From Strix aluco (lineage: Eukaryota; Chordata; Aves; Strigiformes; Strigidae): 64,000 nt of DNA. The stretch spans positions 12,525,985 through 12,589,984 of the forward strand of contig NC_133940.1 in NCBI RefSeq assembly GCF_031877795.1. Reading direction: 5' to 3'. Both the position numbers and the translations under genes were made by a program. The notes below the pieces were generated by a model, which was not told where the DNA came from, did no database searches, and saw only the letters and a program-made list of their open reading frames with translations. This document shows positions 51,201 to 63,200 of this stretch, piece after piece (positions within the stretch are counted from its first letter, which is position 1; every line of letters starts with the position of its first letter).

Positions 51201-54200
51201 CTTGTGGGGTGGCATGCCCTCTCAGCATCTTCCCCTGCAAAGCTCAGGGACCCATCCAGGGGGCATGACCACAGCACCAGCATTTCTTCTCTGCAGGAGA
51301 GCCCCTTGAGACCCACCTGCTGGGAGCCATGGGGAAAGCGAGAAGAGAACAGCAGTGCTGCTCCCCTTCACCAGCATCTTCTCAAGCAATTCCTATTTGC
51401 ATGAGGAGCAAGGGGATGCTCTGTCAACTTGCCAGCGTCCTCAGAGGAAACTTCTAATCAAAATGTTTGTGAGAAGCACAGTTCTTGTTTCTTTGCTGCT
51501 CTTACTAAAGGATGGGAGACATGAGTGAAATGTCATTTCTTCATCCAAGTGTCTGTCTCCTTTGTCCCTTCCCAAAATGCAGTGGTGTTATTATTAATTT
51601 TACTTTCAGAACTTGTTTTCTTATCTTCCACAAGGTTTTTAAGAACTCAGAACTCCCAAGTTTTTGGGTCACTATGATTTTGACCCTTCATGCCCAGACA
51701 AACCCATTAGCTTTACAAAGAATCTGCATTGTTTATTAAATAGCAGTGACTCATTCTGTTGCAGATGTTTGTATATGTAAAGCACCATAAATATTATGGA
51801 TTAGAATGTAGACCAGGCAATGGGAGTGTGTGCAGGTTAGCAGGCAACATATGACCCTGGGTCTTTTTCTCCTTCTTTTTAAGTGTGTCTTTTTTTCTTC
51901 ACAAACCATGGGTTTCTTTTTGTGAGAAACAGAAACAAAGGAAACCTCTCTGCTTCTACAGGACGTCATCTTAGATGCATTATTACAAAGCTTTCATTGC
52001 ACTTACAGCGCAGGAAATTTTTTGGTTAGTGTTTTTAGTCAATTAATGTATCTGTACCACCTTGAAAGGAAGAAGGTATTTCCCCTTCCACTATGCACCC
52101 ATTGCATCTCCTCCGAGGAAGACTCATGCTGACTTTCTTGAAACAAGATTCATCTAGAGTCATACTGAAACTACCACAGTCAGAAAGACAAGTGACTCAA
52201 TAAAGGACTCACGACTTAGCAGATGGAAATACGATGTTAGACTGTAGTCTGTCCTGTTCTCATTGTATCATGGTCCTTTGCATGGGATAAGCCAGATCAT
52301 TAGCCACTAGTCTGTGTTGAAAGTTGTTTTGTGTGGGAACACTGGTTAGCTCAGAGCTTTTTCCCACTATAGCTGAGCCCTACCCTTGAGAAATCAGAGC
52401 TGTAGTGAGCATGATCAGGCAGGGGAACGGAGAGCTGATGCCTTTTCAGCACCCATGGGAATGCACCTGAGCTTCCAGGCACCCAAGCAAAGGGAGAAAT
52501 AGTACTGCAGAAAATCTCTCCTTCGGTTCTGTAGGTTAAATAGAATTACATGCCTGTGGAGGCAGAGGAAGGCCCTAAGGGAGGAGTATTCCTCTCTGAA
52601 ATTGAGTATTTATTGATTTTTCTTTCCCAGCCATAAACAATAAGTTTCAGCCTCTCACTGTTGAAGAAGTTGATGAGATCTGCTTAGAAAATAAGGGAAA
52701 CCAGACAGTAAGGGAGACAAAATCCAAGAGAAGCGTTAAACCAGTGGGTGATGGGCAGTGAGCTCAGCTGCTCCCAGAGCGCTGCACAGGGACGCACTGG
52801 AAGGGACAAGCAGGCAGCCTCATTAGGGAGAGATTTATTATGCAGAGCTGATGGGAGCTGCAGACCAACAGCCACAACTGAAATAGCAAAACCATAACTC
52901 CAGCTGGGGGACGGGCTGGGTGGTTTAAGAGGTCTTTTTCATCTCAGATTTCTGCAAGTGAGTTAATCGAGTGCCATTACTGAGCAATGCAGGCTACTGA
53001 GCAGAAGGCGTGAACCCTTCTGCAAGGGTCTCACAGTCCGAGGAGTGCGAGCTGTGTGGGGCTGGCCCTCTTCTCTTTCAAGAGTGGCACAAAGAGCTCC
53101 CAACAATGTCCCTGGTTCTTTGAACGCGAGGATGCTTGCTGGGAGCTGGTCCTGACTCCTTCCCAATGCACAGGTCCCTCCTGCAGGGACCATTCTCTGC
53201 AGTCCCAACACCTCCCACTCTGTGCAGGCTGGGGAAAGTCTCTTAAGTTAAATGGTCTTAATGGGCTTAGATGTCAGCTGCTTACAAACCTGTCTACATA
53301 TGAATTTTAACTTCCTCTTTTAAGGCATTTAGAGGAAATGCTATAAAGTTCCGCCTAAACTTTTTTCCCCGAGAATAAGTCTAAAAATTGTTCTTTAGAA
53401 AAAAGACAACCTTTGAAAACTTGTGTCTCAAGTGCTGGCACTCCTGTGGCCCTATTATCCTGCAGCTCTGCTAGCTCTCTTGCCCCAAGGATGCCTTGTG
53501 GCTCGAGGCAACAGAACCGCAGTGAGTAGAGGGAGGAGCACACAGGCGCTCCAAGCCCTCAGCCAGCCATAGGAGGGAAGCCATGCCAGACCCTTCTCTG
53601 GTGGAATTTGCTGCTTTCTCTTTCCAAGAGAGTTTGCCAGGATGAGAGCAATCCCAAATGTTCAAACCTTTCACAGTCCTCCCTGTCACTGAGCTCTCGA
53701 ACTCTTCTTCCAGTGTCAGACCTCCCCACAGGAGGCCTGGGGACGAGCACGTGTCCTTTGCCCAGAAGCATGACTGCAAGGCCACCAGGTGGGTGAGGAA
53801 TCACTACACATCCACTGTTCATTCTGCTTCCCCTTACCATCCCCTTCACTGCATTCTGTAAAATGAAGATTATCCTCATGGGGGAGACATGAGCATTAAT
53901 TTAGCTGGTAAAGAATTTAAAGTCTGTTGGCTGTTCCGTGTTTTGTTATTAAAACCAGAAAAAATCAAAAACCCACAGGACAAATTACATTTCAGGCCAA
54001 TTTACCTCATTTAGCTTGTATGTGCTCTAATTAATTATTTAGATGTCAGATACTGGATATTTTGTACATACAAATGAAAACATGGTCCTTAGACAGAAGG
54101 TAAGCACTGAAGGTCCTTGGCTAAACCTTTCCCACACAGGCACTCAGCTCTCATTCTGGTCTTGTTAACCAGCTAACTGTTTCTTCAGCACATACTAGGT

Positions 54201-57200
54201 TTGTTCATGGCCTGTTTTATCCAACATTGCCATGGCAGAGCAAACGTTTGCATGTAATAGCAGCCCTTTTTAAACCTCACACCACTTATTCAGCAGAAGC
54301 AGAGACGTCAGATTGTGGAAGTAGCGATTGCTTTCTTAGAAACCCTACTGAAATGAAAACAGAGCTATTCCTCTTTCCTTCAGAAGTGGCTCTGGAATTC
54401 CCAAAGTGAAAAATTCAGGAGCAAGATGAAAACACTGATAGCTTGTGTTGCACAAAGCAGCGTGCTGGCATCCAACCAATGCCGCTGCAAATTCTTTCTT
54501 CCTTTTGGCACCAAACTATTCCACTTACAAAGGGCAGATGAAAATTGTTCTGGATATATGTTGACTCTTATCTGATGGTAGTTGTGCTTTTCTGATAAAG
54601 CGTTCTCTCTAATGCCAACAAAGCATGTAAATGTATCATCATCATATCATTCCTTCATCAAGAAGGAACTAATCTCAAGAGACTCCCAAATAAATATAAT
54701 ATTTATTCTGGATGCGTAGATCCTTTCCATAGTGTAAGTGAGGAGCCTAGGCTGGATCCCAGGAATTGATTCCTATTTAAGAATATAGGTTACTTCATCT
54801 CAACCATGGGAGCATAATCTTTCCCCCTTAAACTGGTCCAAATTCTCTTGTAAATTTAGCAGTGCGTGCAGCTCCAGACTAAATACTGTCAGATATTATT
54901 GGCTCTGATCAGCTGAAATAAATCCCTCCTCGCCACAGCCCCGCCACTCTGGCCCTGCTGGCTCCTCGGATGGCCCTGCCAGCCTCAAGCTGCTGTGGGG
55001 GCTTGAAGGTGCTTTCTAGCCTGATACCAGCACCCTACAGCCAACACAGGCACTGGTCCTCTGGGCACAGGCTGGCATTGATAGTGACTCTGTGCCCTAC
55101 AAGTCATGAGGAGGAAGGTATTGCAAGCAGCACAAGGGTGCAGGTTGATCATGCACGCAGTGCCGCCCAGGACTGGAGGGAGCAGGGAGCACAGCTGCTT
55201 GCTGTACCACGGGGTGCTGGCACAGCACACCCTTCCCCAGCGAGGACTCTGTGGGCAGCCCCCTCCAGCCCCAGGCAGGTGGTCAGCACCTTGTCATGGT
55301 ACTGACACAGGCACAGCTTCTGGTTTGGGTGAGTGATGGAAGGGGAGGAAGGCACACACCTCACCACACCGCATCCTGGTCTGTGAGCGAAGGTCATGCT
55401 CTAAAGACAGAAAACCAGGGATGGCAGGAAGAACCATAACAGGGGGAGGAGGAGGCAGCCGTGTGACTGGTAAATGGTAAAAAGAAAACTACTGACAGCG
55501 TACAACTATGTAAAACCCCACCATGCTCTGCCATGGGGCTGGGATGGGCACTGGAGAGGACCTGCCGTGGGGTATGACTGCCTGCCCTGCAGGGCAGGGG
55601 CTGGGAGGTGCCAGGCACCCTCTGCACCTCTAGCCCCAGCTGAGGAGCCCTGGCACTGCTCCAGCAGAGTGGACTGTGTAGTACATGAGCTGCCTGGGTC
55701 TCTGCGAGCTAAAAGCTGCTGCCAACATCTCGTCTGGCCAAAGCCTGCCACAGCTGGGCTCCCAGTGACTCCAGTGTGCTGCATCCCCTTCCCCTGAGGA
55801 AAGGAGACATGTAGCTCATTGCAGACAAATGCCAGGAAAATGAGGAGAGGATATTTGACTCTTGGAGATAAAAGCCTCATGCTGAAAGGTGTGCCAAAAC
55901 CCCTGCTTTGCCTTATGCCACGGAGCAGGGCGAGTCCTGTGTATTGGTGGAGGCAAACCAGCTCATGTCCGTTTGCAGGCAAGCTGTGAGTGTCTCAGAA
56001 ACTTGGCACATTGTACACTCAGCATTGTAGGATAAGCAAAAAGACCTTTTGGAGTACATTTTGTGAGTAAAGGCACATATCAGTGAAAGTTTCAGGATGG
56101 AAATGAGCCATTGCAGGAAGACAGTGATGGGACTGGATATGTCAAATGGGAGAAGAGGGGCAAAAGATAGTCCTTCAAGCCCACACATGCAGGTAGCTAC
56201 ATTGGTAGCCAATGCCACCTTCTTCCTTCCTAAAGAGTGGAGGGTAAAAAAAGGAGCCCGGAGAGTGAGGTGCAAGTGCACTCTGTGTGTGTGGATGCAG
56301 TTTGATGGTACAACAAAGCTGATGTTAGGCTCATCCCATCTCCTCTCTCCCTCCTACCCCCTTCCTGGTGGTGCTCCCCATTTCCCAGTGTGGGATGAGG
56401 CAGTTTCCACTGATTTTGCTCCCCGAGATGTCTTCCTTTGGCAGCAGGCAAGGCGCAGCCCTGGCAGCAAGCGAGCTCACTGGGCAGCACCAGCAAACTC
56501 CCCATCGGCCATAGCCCTGCGCCGCTGCCACCCCACTGTGGCACCAGTACTGATTTCAAGAGGGTTGAGTGCTTAAATGTCTTTGAAGACCTGAGCCTTC
56601 AAGTGCTGATTCACCTGTGCTGCTGACTCAGGCTGCACCTATTTAAAAGCTGCCATCCCTGGGCGCCTCTCCCTCCCCTTGGCTCCAGGTCCAGCAGTGG
56701 GTCAGCAGCACGGGCAGGGTATTTGCTCTCGTCCCTGCAGCTTACAGCAAGATACCACCATCAGTTTCAGAGCACATTAATGTTTGGGGCAATGAACGGC
56801 AGCAGCCAAGGGCTGTTAGCTTGCCCAAACTTGCAGCATCACCAAAGGGCAGTTCCTCTGTCCCTCTCCACCTCCCACTTTCCCACATGTTTCCTACAGC
56901 TCACATAACCCCCACAAGAAAAAAACTACTCTGTTCTCAGCCAGATGGGGTGCTGGCTGGCTGCACGGGCTGCGCCATGAGCCTGGGGAAGGCAATGAGG
57001 GTGGCTGTGCGGGAGATGGAGAGGGAAGGCCCACCCTTCCCAAGGGCAGTGCAGATTTGGGCAGCTATCTGGTGTTGTTTCCCCTCAGCCCTGTTTTCAC
57101 GGCTGCCCAGCTATGATAGCCAGAGTTTTCTCACACAGCCTCGGCCCTGCTCTCCTCTCCCATCATATGCTGCACTGACCGGGCACCTCTCCATCTCCAG

Positions 57201-57358
57201 TCTCACAGTGCCAGCCAAACGATAAGCCTGATCAAATTGTGTATCTGCAGGGAAGCAGGTTATCAGGCAGCTTCTCGGCTAGTACAAAACCAAAACCAGC
57301 ACAGCCACAGCCGCTCACACCACGTCGAAGCCAGCCTTCGCCTCCGAATGGAGGGACC
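36257..57358 (+). other. GAB3: GAB3 intron 1, distal part, no gene recognised
   Basis: This is AT-leaning intronic sequence with several G+C-richer patches: about 39.35-39.5, 41.07-41.2, 43.5-45.6, 49.97-50.3 and 54.9-57.2 kb. These patches carry ORFs of 100-160 codons on both strands, overlapping in several frames. That is expected from G+C richness, and none shows a domain or conserved-looking sequence. CpG density is not high enough to call further islands with confidence. Confidence 0.45.
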
Positions 57359-57502
57359 ATGAGCTTTTCTGCAAAGCACAGCTGCAGTTTTCTCTTTCTT
57401 CTCACCATCTGCCTGGGTTGTGCTGAAACTACAGACCCCTTTAGACTCATGAAAATTAAAATGCTAAGGAAATGGGGACGGGTACCGGGCCAGCCTGCCT
57501 AA
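57359..57502 (+). CDS. Speculative 47-residue ORF with signal-peptide-like start
   Basis: The ATG at 57359 has a good context (ACCATGA). It opens a frame with a short polar N-terminus, a hydrophobic core (FLFLLTICLGCA, about residues 11-22) resembling a signal peptide, and a basic tail (KIKMLRKWGR). The frame is also open upstream of the ATG. It lies inside GAB3 intron 1 with no promoter or homology that I recognise. A chance ORF is the more likely explanation. Confidence 0.12.
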   Translation: MSFSAKHSCSFLFLLTICLGCAETTDPFRLMKIKMLRKWGRVPGQPA

Positions 57503-57608
57503 GGGTGTTGTACTGGCCGCCAGCAGGTAGCCCTGAGCTGGCCCCGGCCTCAGGGCTGGGCTCCCACCTCCCCACAGCTGCATGGGTGCCAGATAGGAAG
57601 GGTGTCCC

Positions 57609-57668
57609 CAGCAGCAGCAGCAGCAGCAGCAGCTGGTGGTGGTGCTGCTGCTGCTGCTGCTGCTGCTG
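57609..57668 (+). repeat. Perfect inverted repeat (CAG)8 - 12 nt - (CTG)8
   Basis: Eight CAG triplets (57609-57632) are followed by CTGGTGGTGGTG (57633-57644) and eight CTG triplets (57645-57668). The arms are exact reverse complements, 24 bp each, giving a strong hairpin or cruciform on either strand. Both arms belong to the trinucleotide class known for expansion. It is intronic, so no polyglutamine is implied. Confidence 0.95.
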
Positions 57669-57671
57669 CCA

Positions 57672-57724
57672 CCCCTCCTTCCCTCCCTCCTTCCCTCCCT
57701 CCTTCCCTCCCTCCTTCCCTCCTC
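57672..57724 (+). repeat. Pyrimidine tract of CCTTCCCTCCCT repeats
   Basis: Nearly four 12-bp CCTTCCCTCCCT units from 57677 form an uninterrupted 53-base homopyrimidine run beginning four bases after the CAG/CTG inverted repeat. It ends CTCCTCAG at 57726, a strong-looking splice-acceptor sequence. Such tracts can form triplex DNA. No coding continuation with a GAB3 match follows, so use as an acceptor is unproven. Confidence 0.92.
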
Positions 57725-57726
57725 AG

Positions 57727-59948
57727 CTTGCTCATGTGCAGGTGATTTCCATCCAATTTCCATCAGAAGGAGCCAGGTGTATTTAAGCTGCAGGGCTGGC
57801 AGCCTTAGGAGAGGAATGGGAAGTGGTCTTGCAGTTTTGGGGGGAAGAGTTGATGGCTCTTTCCCTTCTCTGCCTTAGTAGTCTGCTTCTCTGGGAGATA
57901 AAGGAGCAGGTCTTATTTGACTTGCACCTCCTGAAGCATTTCTCTTTTGTTGTTTAGGGGTGAGAGTGTGTTAGGGGATGTGACCTTTCTGTCCTGATGC
58001 ATCTGTGGGGTGTGCGTTAAGCCTGTGTGGCACTTGGATTGCAGGTGTCAGAGGTGGGGACTCTTTCTGGGACTATATATGTGAGATACCTGCTGGGCTG
58101 TATTCCACTGTTGAAGCCTGCTAGTCAGGAAAATGTTTTCTCCATTAAATATATTTTCTTTGGGGAAGTATGTGTGTTCTTTTTTTCCCAGCTTCCACAA
58201 AATTAGACTTGTCTGAGATATCTCAGTAATCTGTTATCTCTAGTTACTTTCAGCAGAGACCAAATCACTTTCAAACCTCAACAGGTCATGAGGGCAAGAC
58301 TTAATTTTCTTTGTGCAATATACTTTGCACCTCACCACTGCTTCCTGTTTATTCTTGATGTGATTCCCCCTCTCTGAAAACCCCTCCTTTACACAGGTTG
58401 GTATGTGCTTGTTCAGCCTTGCAAGAGCTCCCTCTATGATATTTCAGTCTCTGGTCCCTGTATATTGTTTTTGAAGAATCTTTTGCTTTCAAAATAGATT
58501 AAGGTACTGCTAGGCTGAACAGACTTACTTCTAGATAAACTTTTGGATGAATATTGACAGGCTGTGAAAAGCTTGCTGCACTGCAAGGAAGTATCTTTTG
58601 AGTAGGAAAAAAGATGCTTTTTCTTTACAAATGACTGTTGTTATTTTTTGTTATCATTTTAACTATCACCATGCCCATGGGAACTCATTGTCAGTGAAAT
58701 CTGTGCCTGTGTTGATCCTAAACTGTGCCAGCAAGGGCCCTTAGATCTTAGTGAAAACATCCTGAACTCAGTTGTTTTGTCTTAGGCCAAATGGTTGGTT
58801 GTCCAGAGACAGATCCACTCTTTGCAAGATGAGCATGATTTTTAACTACAACACAAGCTATCACGCAGGTTTACATCCTTGTGACAAGTCATTTTGCAAA
58901 GAGTACTTGAATAAGATTCAGGTAGGGAGGTTGTGGTGGTTGTTCAGATGTTTCTTTAATGACCATTTAACTCTTACGAAGGCAATGAAAACAGCCAGGG
59001 GTTGTACAGCTATTGTAGGTCCCTGGGCAGTGTGCGAGCCCTTGGGCTGCCATCAGAGCTGGCACAGCTGCAGTCACCTGGGCCTTGCTGAGTTGGACGT
59101 GACTTTATCCAACACAGTTTTTATGGAGTTTGGTAAGGGGGAAAGCTCCTGATGTCTTATTTCAGCGTTTCTCTGTGGAACAGAGCTCAGGGTGGATTTC
59201 TTCTGGCCCTCAAAGTGTGTTGGTGACAGCTGTAATCAACATCGAGGTGCTTATACTGTTGATGAATAAAAACAGCTGCTGGAAAAAAGGGAAAATATGT
59301 TATTTTGTTCCTAGAAACTTGCATATAGCGTTATAAAAGTGATACTGCATCTTAGTCCTGCCAGGACTTCATTTAAGCCTGTACAGGACCCCACACCTTC
59401 AGTCACATGGATCTATCTATATGTGACATCAGTGCTTACTGGTTTGGTTGGGTTGAAGGTCTCTCAAAGCAGTGCCTGCTTAAATAGACATCTTTCTGTG
59501 AGGTTTGGAAGTTTCCTGTTTAACTTTTTAGCATTACAGCTCCCTTAAGGTTTGTTTTGGGCTTTCAGAAGTAACTGGCAGCTCATTAACAGCTTTTTAC
59601 TAGCACTGAAAACCATGGGAGGGAAGCTTCACTGGTCATCTGGAGGCCTTGTCTTTGCTGGGCAAAAGGTGTTTGATGGTGAAGTATCAGATCATTTTGA
59701 TTAGACTGTGCTGACAGGCTGAGGGTGAGAGGAGGGGAGAAGTCTTGTTCCTCTTGACCTCCAAAGGGACAACTCTCTGCCTTTTTTCCAATCGCAAATG
59801 CAAGCTCATAGCAAGCACTTCAAATCAAAGTCACAATTTGGCTAGCTTATCAAAACAACTATAAAACCTCAAGGAAAATATGCATGTGTGGGCTGATTGA
59901 TATATTATGTGGCTAGCACTAAAAGGGCCCTGTTTGTGCCATTTGCAG
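57727..59948 (+). other. GAB3: GAB3 intron 1, last part
   Basis: No exon is recognised before exon 2. The intron ends with TTTGTGCCATTTGCAG, a satisfactory acceptor. An ATG at 59907 is in frame with exon 2 and would add fourteen residues (MWLALKGPCLCHLQ) if transcription began just upstream. Confidence 0.6.
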
Positions 59949-60252
59949 GCATGGCGGAAGCGCTGGTTCGTGCTGCGCAGAGGCCGCATGAGCGGGAACC
60001 CGGATGTGCTGGAGTACTACAGGAACAACCATTCCAAAAAGCCCATTCGGATCATCGACCTCAACGAGTGCGAAGTGTTGAAGCACTCGGGACCCAACTT
60101 CATCAAGAAGGAATTTCAGAACAACTTCGTCTTCATTGTGAGAACCACCTACCGCACCTTCTACCTAGTAGCCAAAACCGAGGAGGAGATGCAGATCTGG
60201 GTGCACAACATCAGCCAGATCTGTAACTTTGGACATCTAGAAGATGGCACAG
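59949..60252 (+). CDS. GAB3: GAB3 coding exon 2 (residues 25-125, rest of PH domain)
   Basis: The exon encodes AWRKRWFVLRRGRMSGNPDV onwards through residue Thr125. It joins exon 1 in phase 0 and ends in phase 1 at CAG/GTAGGA. It supplies almost the whole PH domain: the beta1-beta2 basic motif R27-K28-R29, strand blocks such as KKPIRIIDL and NNFVFIVRTT, and the C-terminal helix with the invariant Trp108. PH domains of GAB proteins bind PI(3,4,5)P3 and dock the scaffold at the membrane. The residues MSGNPDVLEYYRN, GHLEDG and EFQNNFVFIV fit GAB3; GAB1 and GAB2 have GDPDVLEYYKN and a different region after it. No in-frame stop or indel is present, so the exon appears functional. Reading into intron 2 meets a stop about fifteen codons later. 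The GRB2-, SHP2- and PI3K-binding region lies beyond the window. Confidence 0.97.
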
Positions 60253-63200
60253 GTAGGATCATGCTTGTCTTGGGTGTTGGGAGGATGATCTGTGTCTGAG
60301 CTCCTGCACAGCGGCACCTGGGGTGAGAGGAAGCATGGACCTGGCGGGATGGGTGGTGTGGGACTCTGTTTCCTGTAGCTCCACGCAGCAATGAGATGCT
60401 TCTAAACCCTGATTTGAAAGTTATCAGGGATCTCACTTCTGCTGAGTAGAAATAATAGCTGGCTGCTTGGTCTCACTTTGATGAAGCAATTCCTGCTAGA
60501 ATAAACAGCAGGTCCTTAGTAATAAAAGGTACTGTTTATATGAAAAGCTGACTGACTGTTATCTTCTGGGGTCGTTTATTTCATTACATGTCCCACATTT
60601 ATTTAGTTTGGCTTAATGTAAGACACCTGTTCTAGGAAATTGTCCTGCAAAACTTGCATTTTCTCAAGCTTTGCTGGATGGGGAATGTGCACAGACTTGG
60701 GTGTATATGCACATACATAAATCAATGACAAAAATACTGAACTGTCTTAGTCTATTAATGAGAAGAAAAATAAAGAAAAGGCAGAGGACAGGAGAGTGTT
60801 AGAAGTGTGTGTCTAGACTTAAGAGATGGTCCTGCCAGTCAGGCATAAAGTCAGCCTGTTTTGCCAGGACCTACACCTGTATATACTCAGTAGGGTGAAT
60901 GTCTTGGAAAGCTTCCAAGAATCAACCACTCCAAGATGTATGTAGCCAGTAATTAAAGTTGGGACCTGTATCATCATTAACTTACCTTTCAAATGAGACA
61001 ATTGGACTCAGATAACAGCAATCTGTCTTTCCCTTGACATTTCCAAGGGGCAGATACAGCAGCAATTTGAGACCTTCATAGGAAGTGAGTCAAAACGAAG
61101 TAGTTCGCCATGATAAAAGGTAGTGCAAGAGCAGAAGAGGGTGGTGATGGAGATACTGGATCGCAAGGGCAGTAATATATTTGGGGGTATCGTAGTGTGG
61201 CTTGGCAGATTATCCTGCCATTGTCCCTGTGCTGCTGCTCTCAGACTGCTATTGGTGTCTTCAGCTGCTGCATAGCCATACCATTACTTTATAACTTGAA
61301 AGCAAATAAAAAGCCATGGTGAGCTGTTTTATTTTAGTCTATCCTGGTTCCTGGCCTTCTTTAATCTTCTCTTCAGTAGCTTATTCTGCAGGGAAATGGT
61401 AGTGGAAAGAGCACTGCAGTGGTTATGTTATAAATCTGATGTCTGCTCTCTTCCCATTCACTTTAGAGACCACCAGAAAAATGTACTGAGATATTTTTAT
61501 GTGCCAGTGCAAGCTGCCCATGAGTGCAGCTTGCAAACTAGAGCTGGTAGCTTTCAGGGATTGGAGTCAATTCCCATTTGGAGCTTGGTTGTAATTAGAG
61601 ATATCCAGTGACCCCCTTCCTACTGATCTGTCCTTGTTGACACTGAGATGTTGGTCTTGCATTGCTACTTCTGGTGCAGTATTATTTTAAATATAATGTT
61701 ACCAATTACTCTGAAATGAAGGTAAGTCTTTCCGTGCAAAACAGAAAAGAGAAAAATAATTTTTGCCTCTCAAATTTGTACACAGACCTGTGCTGACACT
61801 GTGTTGAGGATGTACATAGTAAGATGTGATCTGTGGCAGAGGAGCTAAAGCAGCTGCTGTTGCCAGCATAGATGAATTTATACAGGGAAATGTCTGTGCT
61901 GTTATGCTGGCACAGCACAGCATTGCTTGTAAAACTTGCACATGGGCAATACTCAGAGTATTATACAGTGATATTTCTCTCCCAGCAAAGATTGCTAGTG
62001 TAGACACTGACGGACAAGAAGTGACAACTCTTTGGCACGGCAGTTGGGAAGGCTGACATCCCAGCTTTCCAATCCATTCAAGGCAGATATCCCCCGAAAA
62101 GTTCAACAGTGCAGAGCATTTTCCCTGGTTCACTGTAAAGTCTGGCACCTGAATTTACAGCCCTCATCACAGACTGCCTAAGCTAAGCTTCCAGACATGC
62201 ACTTATGTATCTGTAATGGCCAATAGCTCATAAGATATTCTATTTACCCTGCAGTTCATGCTGGTGAGGTCAGGTCTGGGGTGTATGCGGGTCAGGTTGC
62301 AGGGCATGTTCAGATCCTCTGATTTAAATCTGTTTAAAACAGTTCCACAGCATGCACATCACATTTCAAACAGTTGCTAATTGCTTCAGATTTTTGGAAG
62401 CACCTAAATCCCCCAAGAGCCTGTAGGTTTAAACAAATTACCCTTAAAAATTAACATAAGAAGAGAGAAGCTCTATTAAATGCCATATGCTTTTTTAACT
62501 TGAATGCTACTGTGTTAAAAAAATAATAGTCCCTGAAATGAATCATCAAAAGAAACACACATCAATTGCAAGAAATTTTAATAAGCTGTTCTGTGTATTA
62601 AAATGAATCTCAAAGCCAATATTATATTGTGAAATCAATCACTCTTAATCCTTGCATCTGAAAATTTGCTGTGACTTTGAGACCAAAACCAAATCTGCTG
62701 CTTTCTCCGCTTAATGCAGAGAAAGTGCAGCCACAGGTTTACGCAGTGACTCAGCTGTAAACACCATCCCATTGTTCCAAATTAGTCCCAGTAGCCAAGA
62801 AGCTGGACGAACAGCCAGGTCCTAGTCATTGAAGGCCTCTGGTCTGACATATAAGCGACCAGATGCAGACCAAAGTTAGCAAAACCGCAGCTGGCCCTTT
62901 GAGGACAGCTTTTTAGTCAACAAGAGGGAGGACGGCTGAGAGACAAGGCAAATGCGAGCTCCAGGCAGATGTCAGGAAGCACCTGGGAGGGCGACTGTCG
63001 GGAAGGACTTGCCAGAAGCAATCACCATGCTGCAGCACTCGGCTGTCGCAAGAAAATGTGCTGCTGGCTGTGCTGAAAATGATGGGGGAGCTGGCACCTT
63101 CAGGGGAGTCAGCTGGAAGAGAGAGGAAGAGGCCTCCCTCCCTATTTTCCTACCATTTCTATGTAAAATCTTGCTTCTACCTCTGGTGAAGGCTCCCAGT

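Noticed and set aside
57464..57786. ORFs with Ser8, Trp3 and Cys9 or Ala runs suggesting a low-complexity protein
   Set aside because: These are translations of the CAG/CTG and pyrimidine repeats in an intron; no start, splice or homology support.
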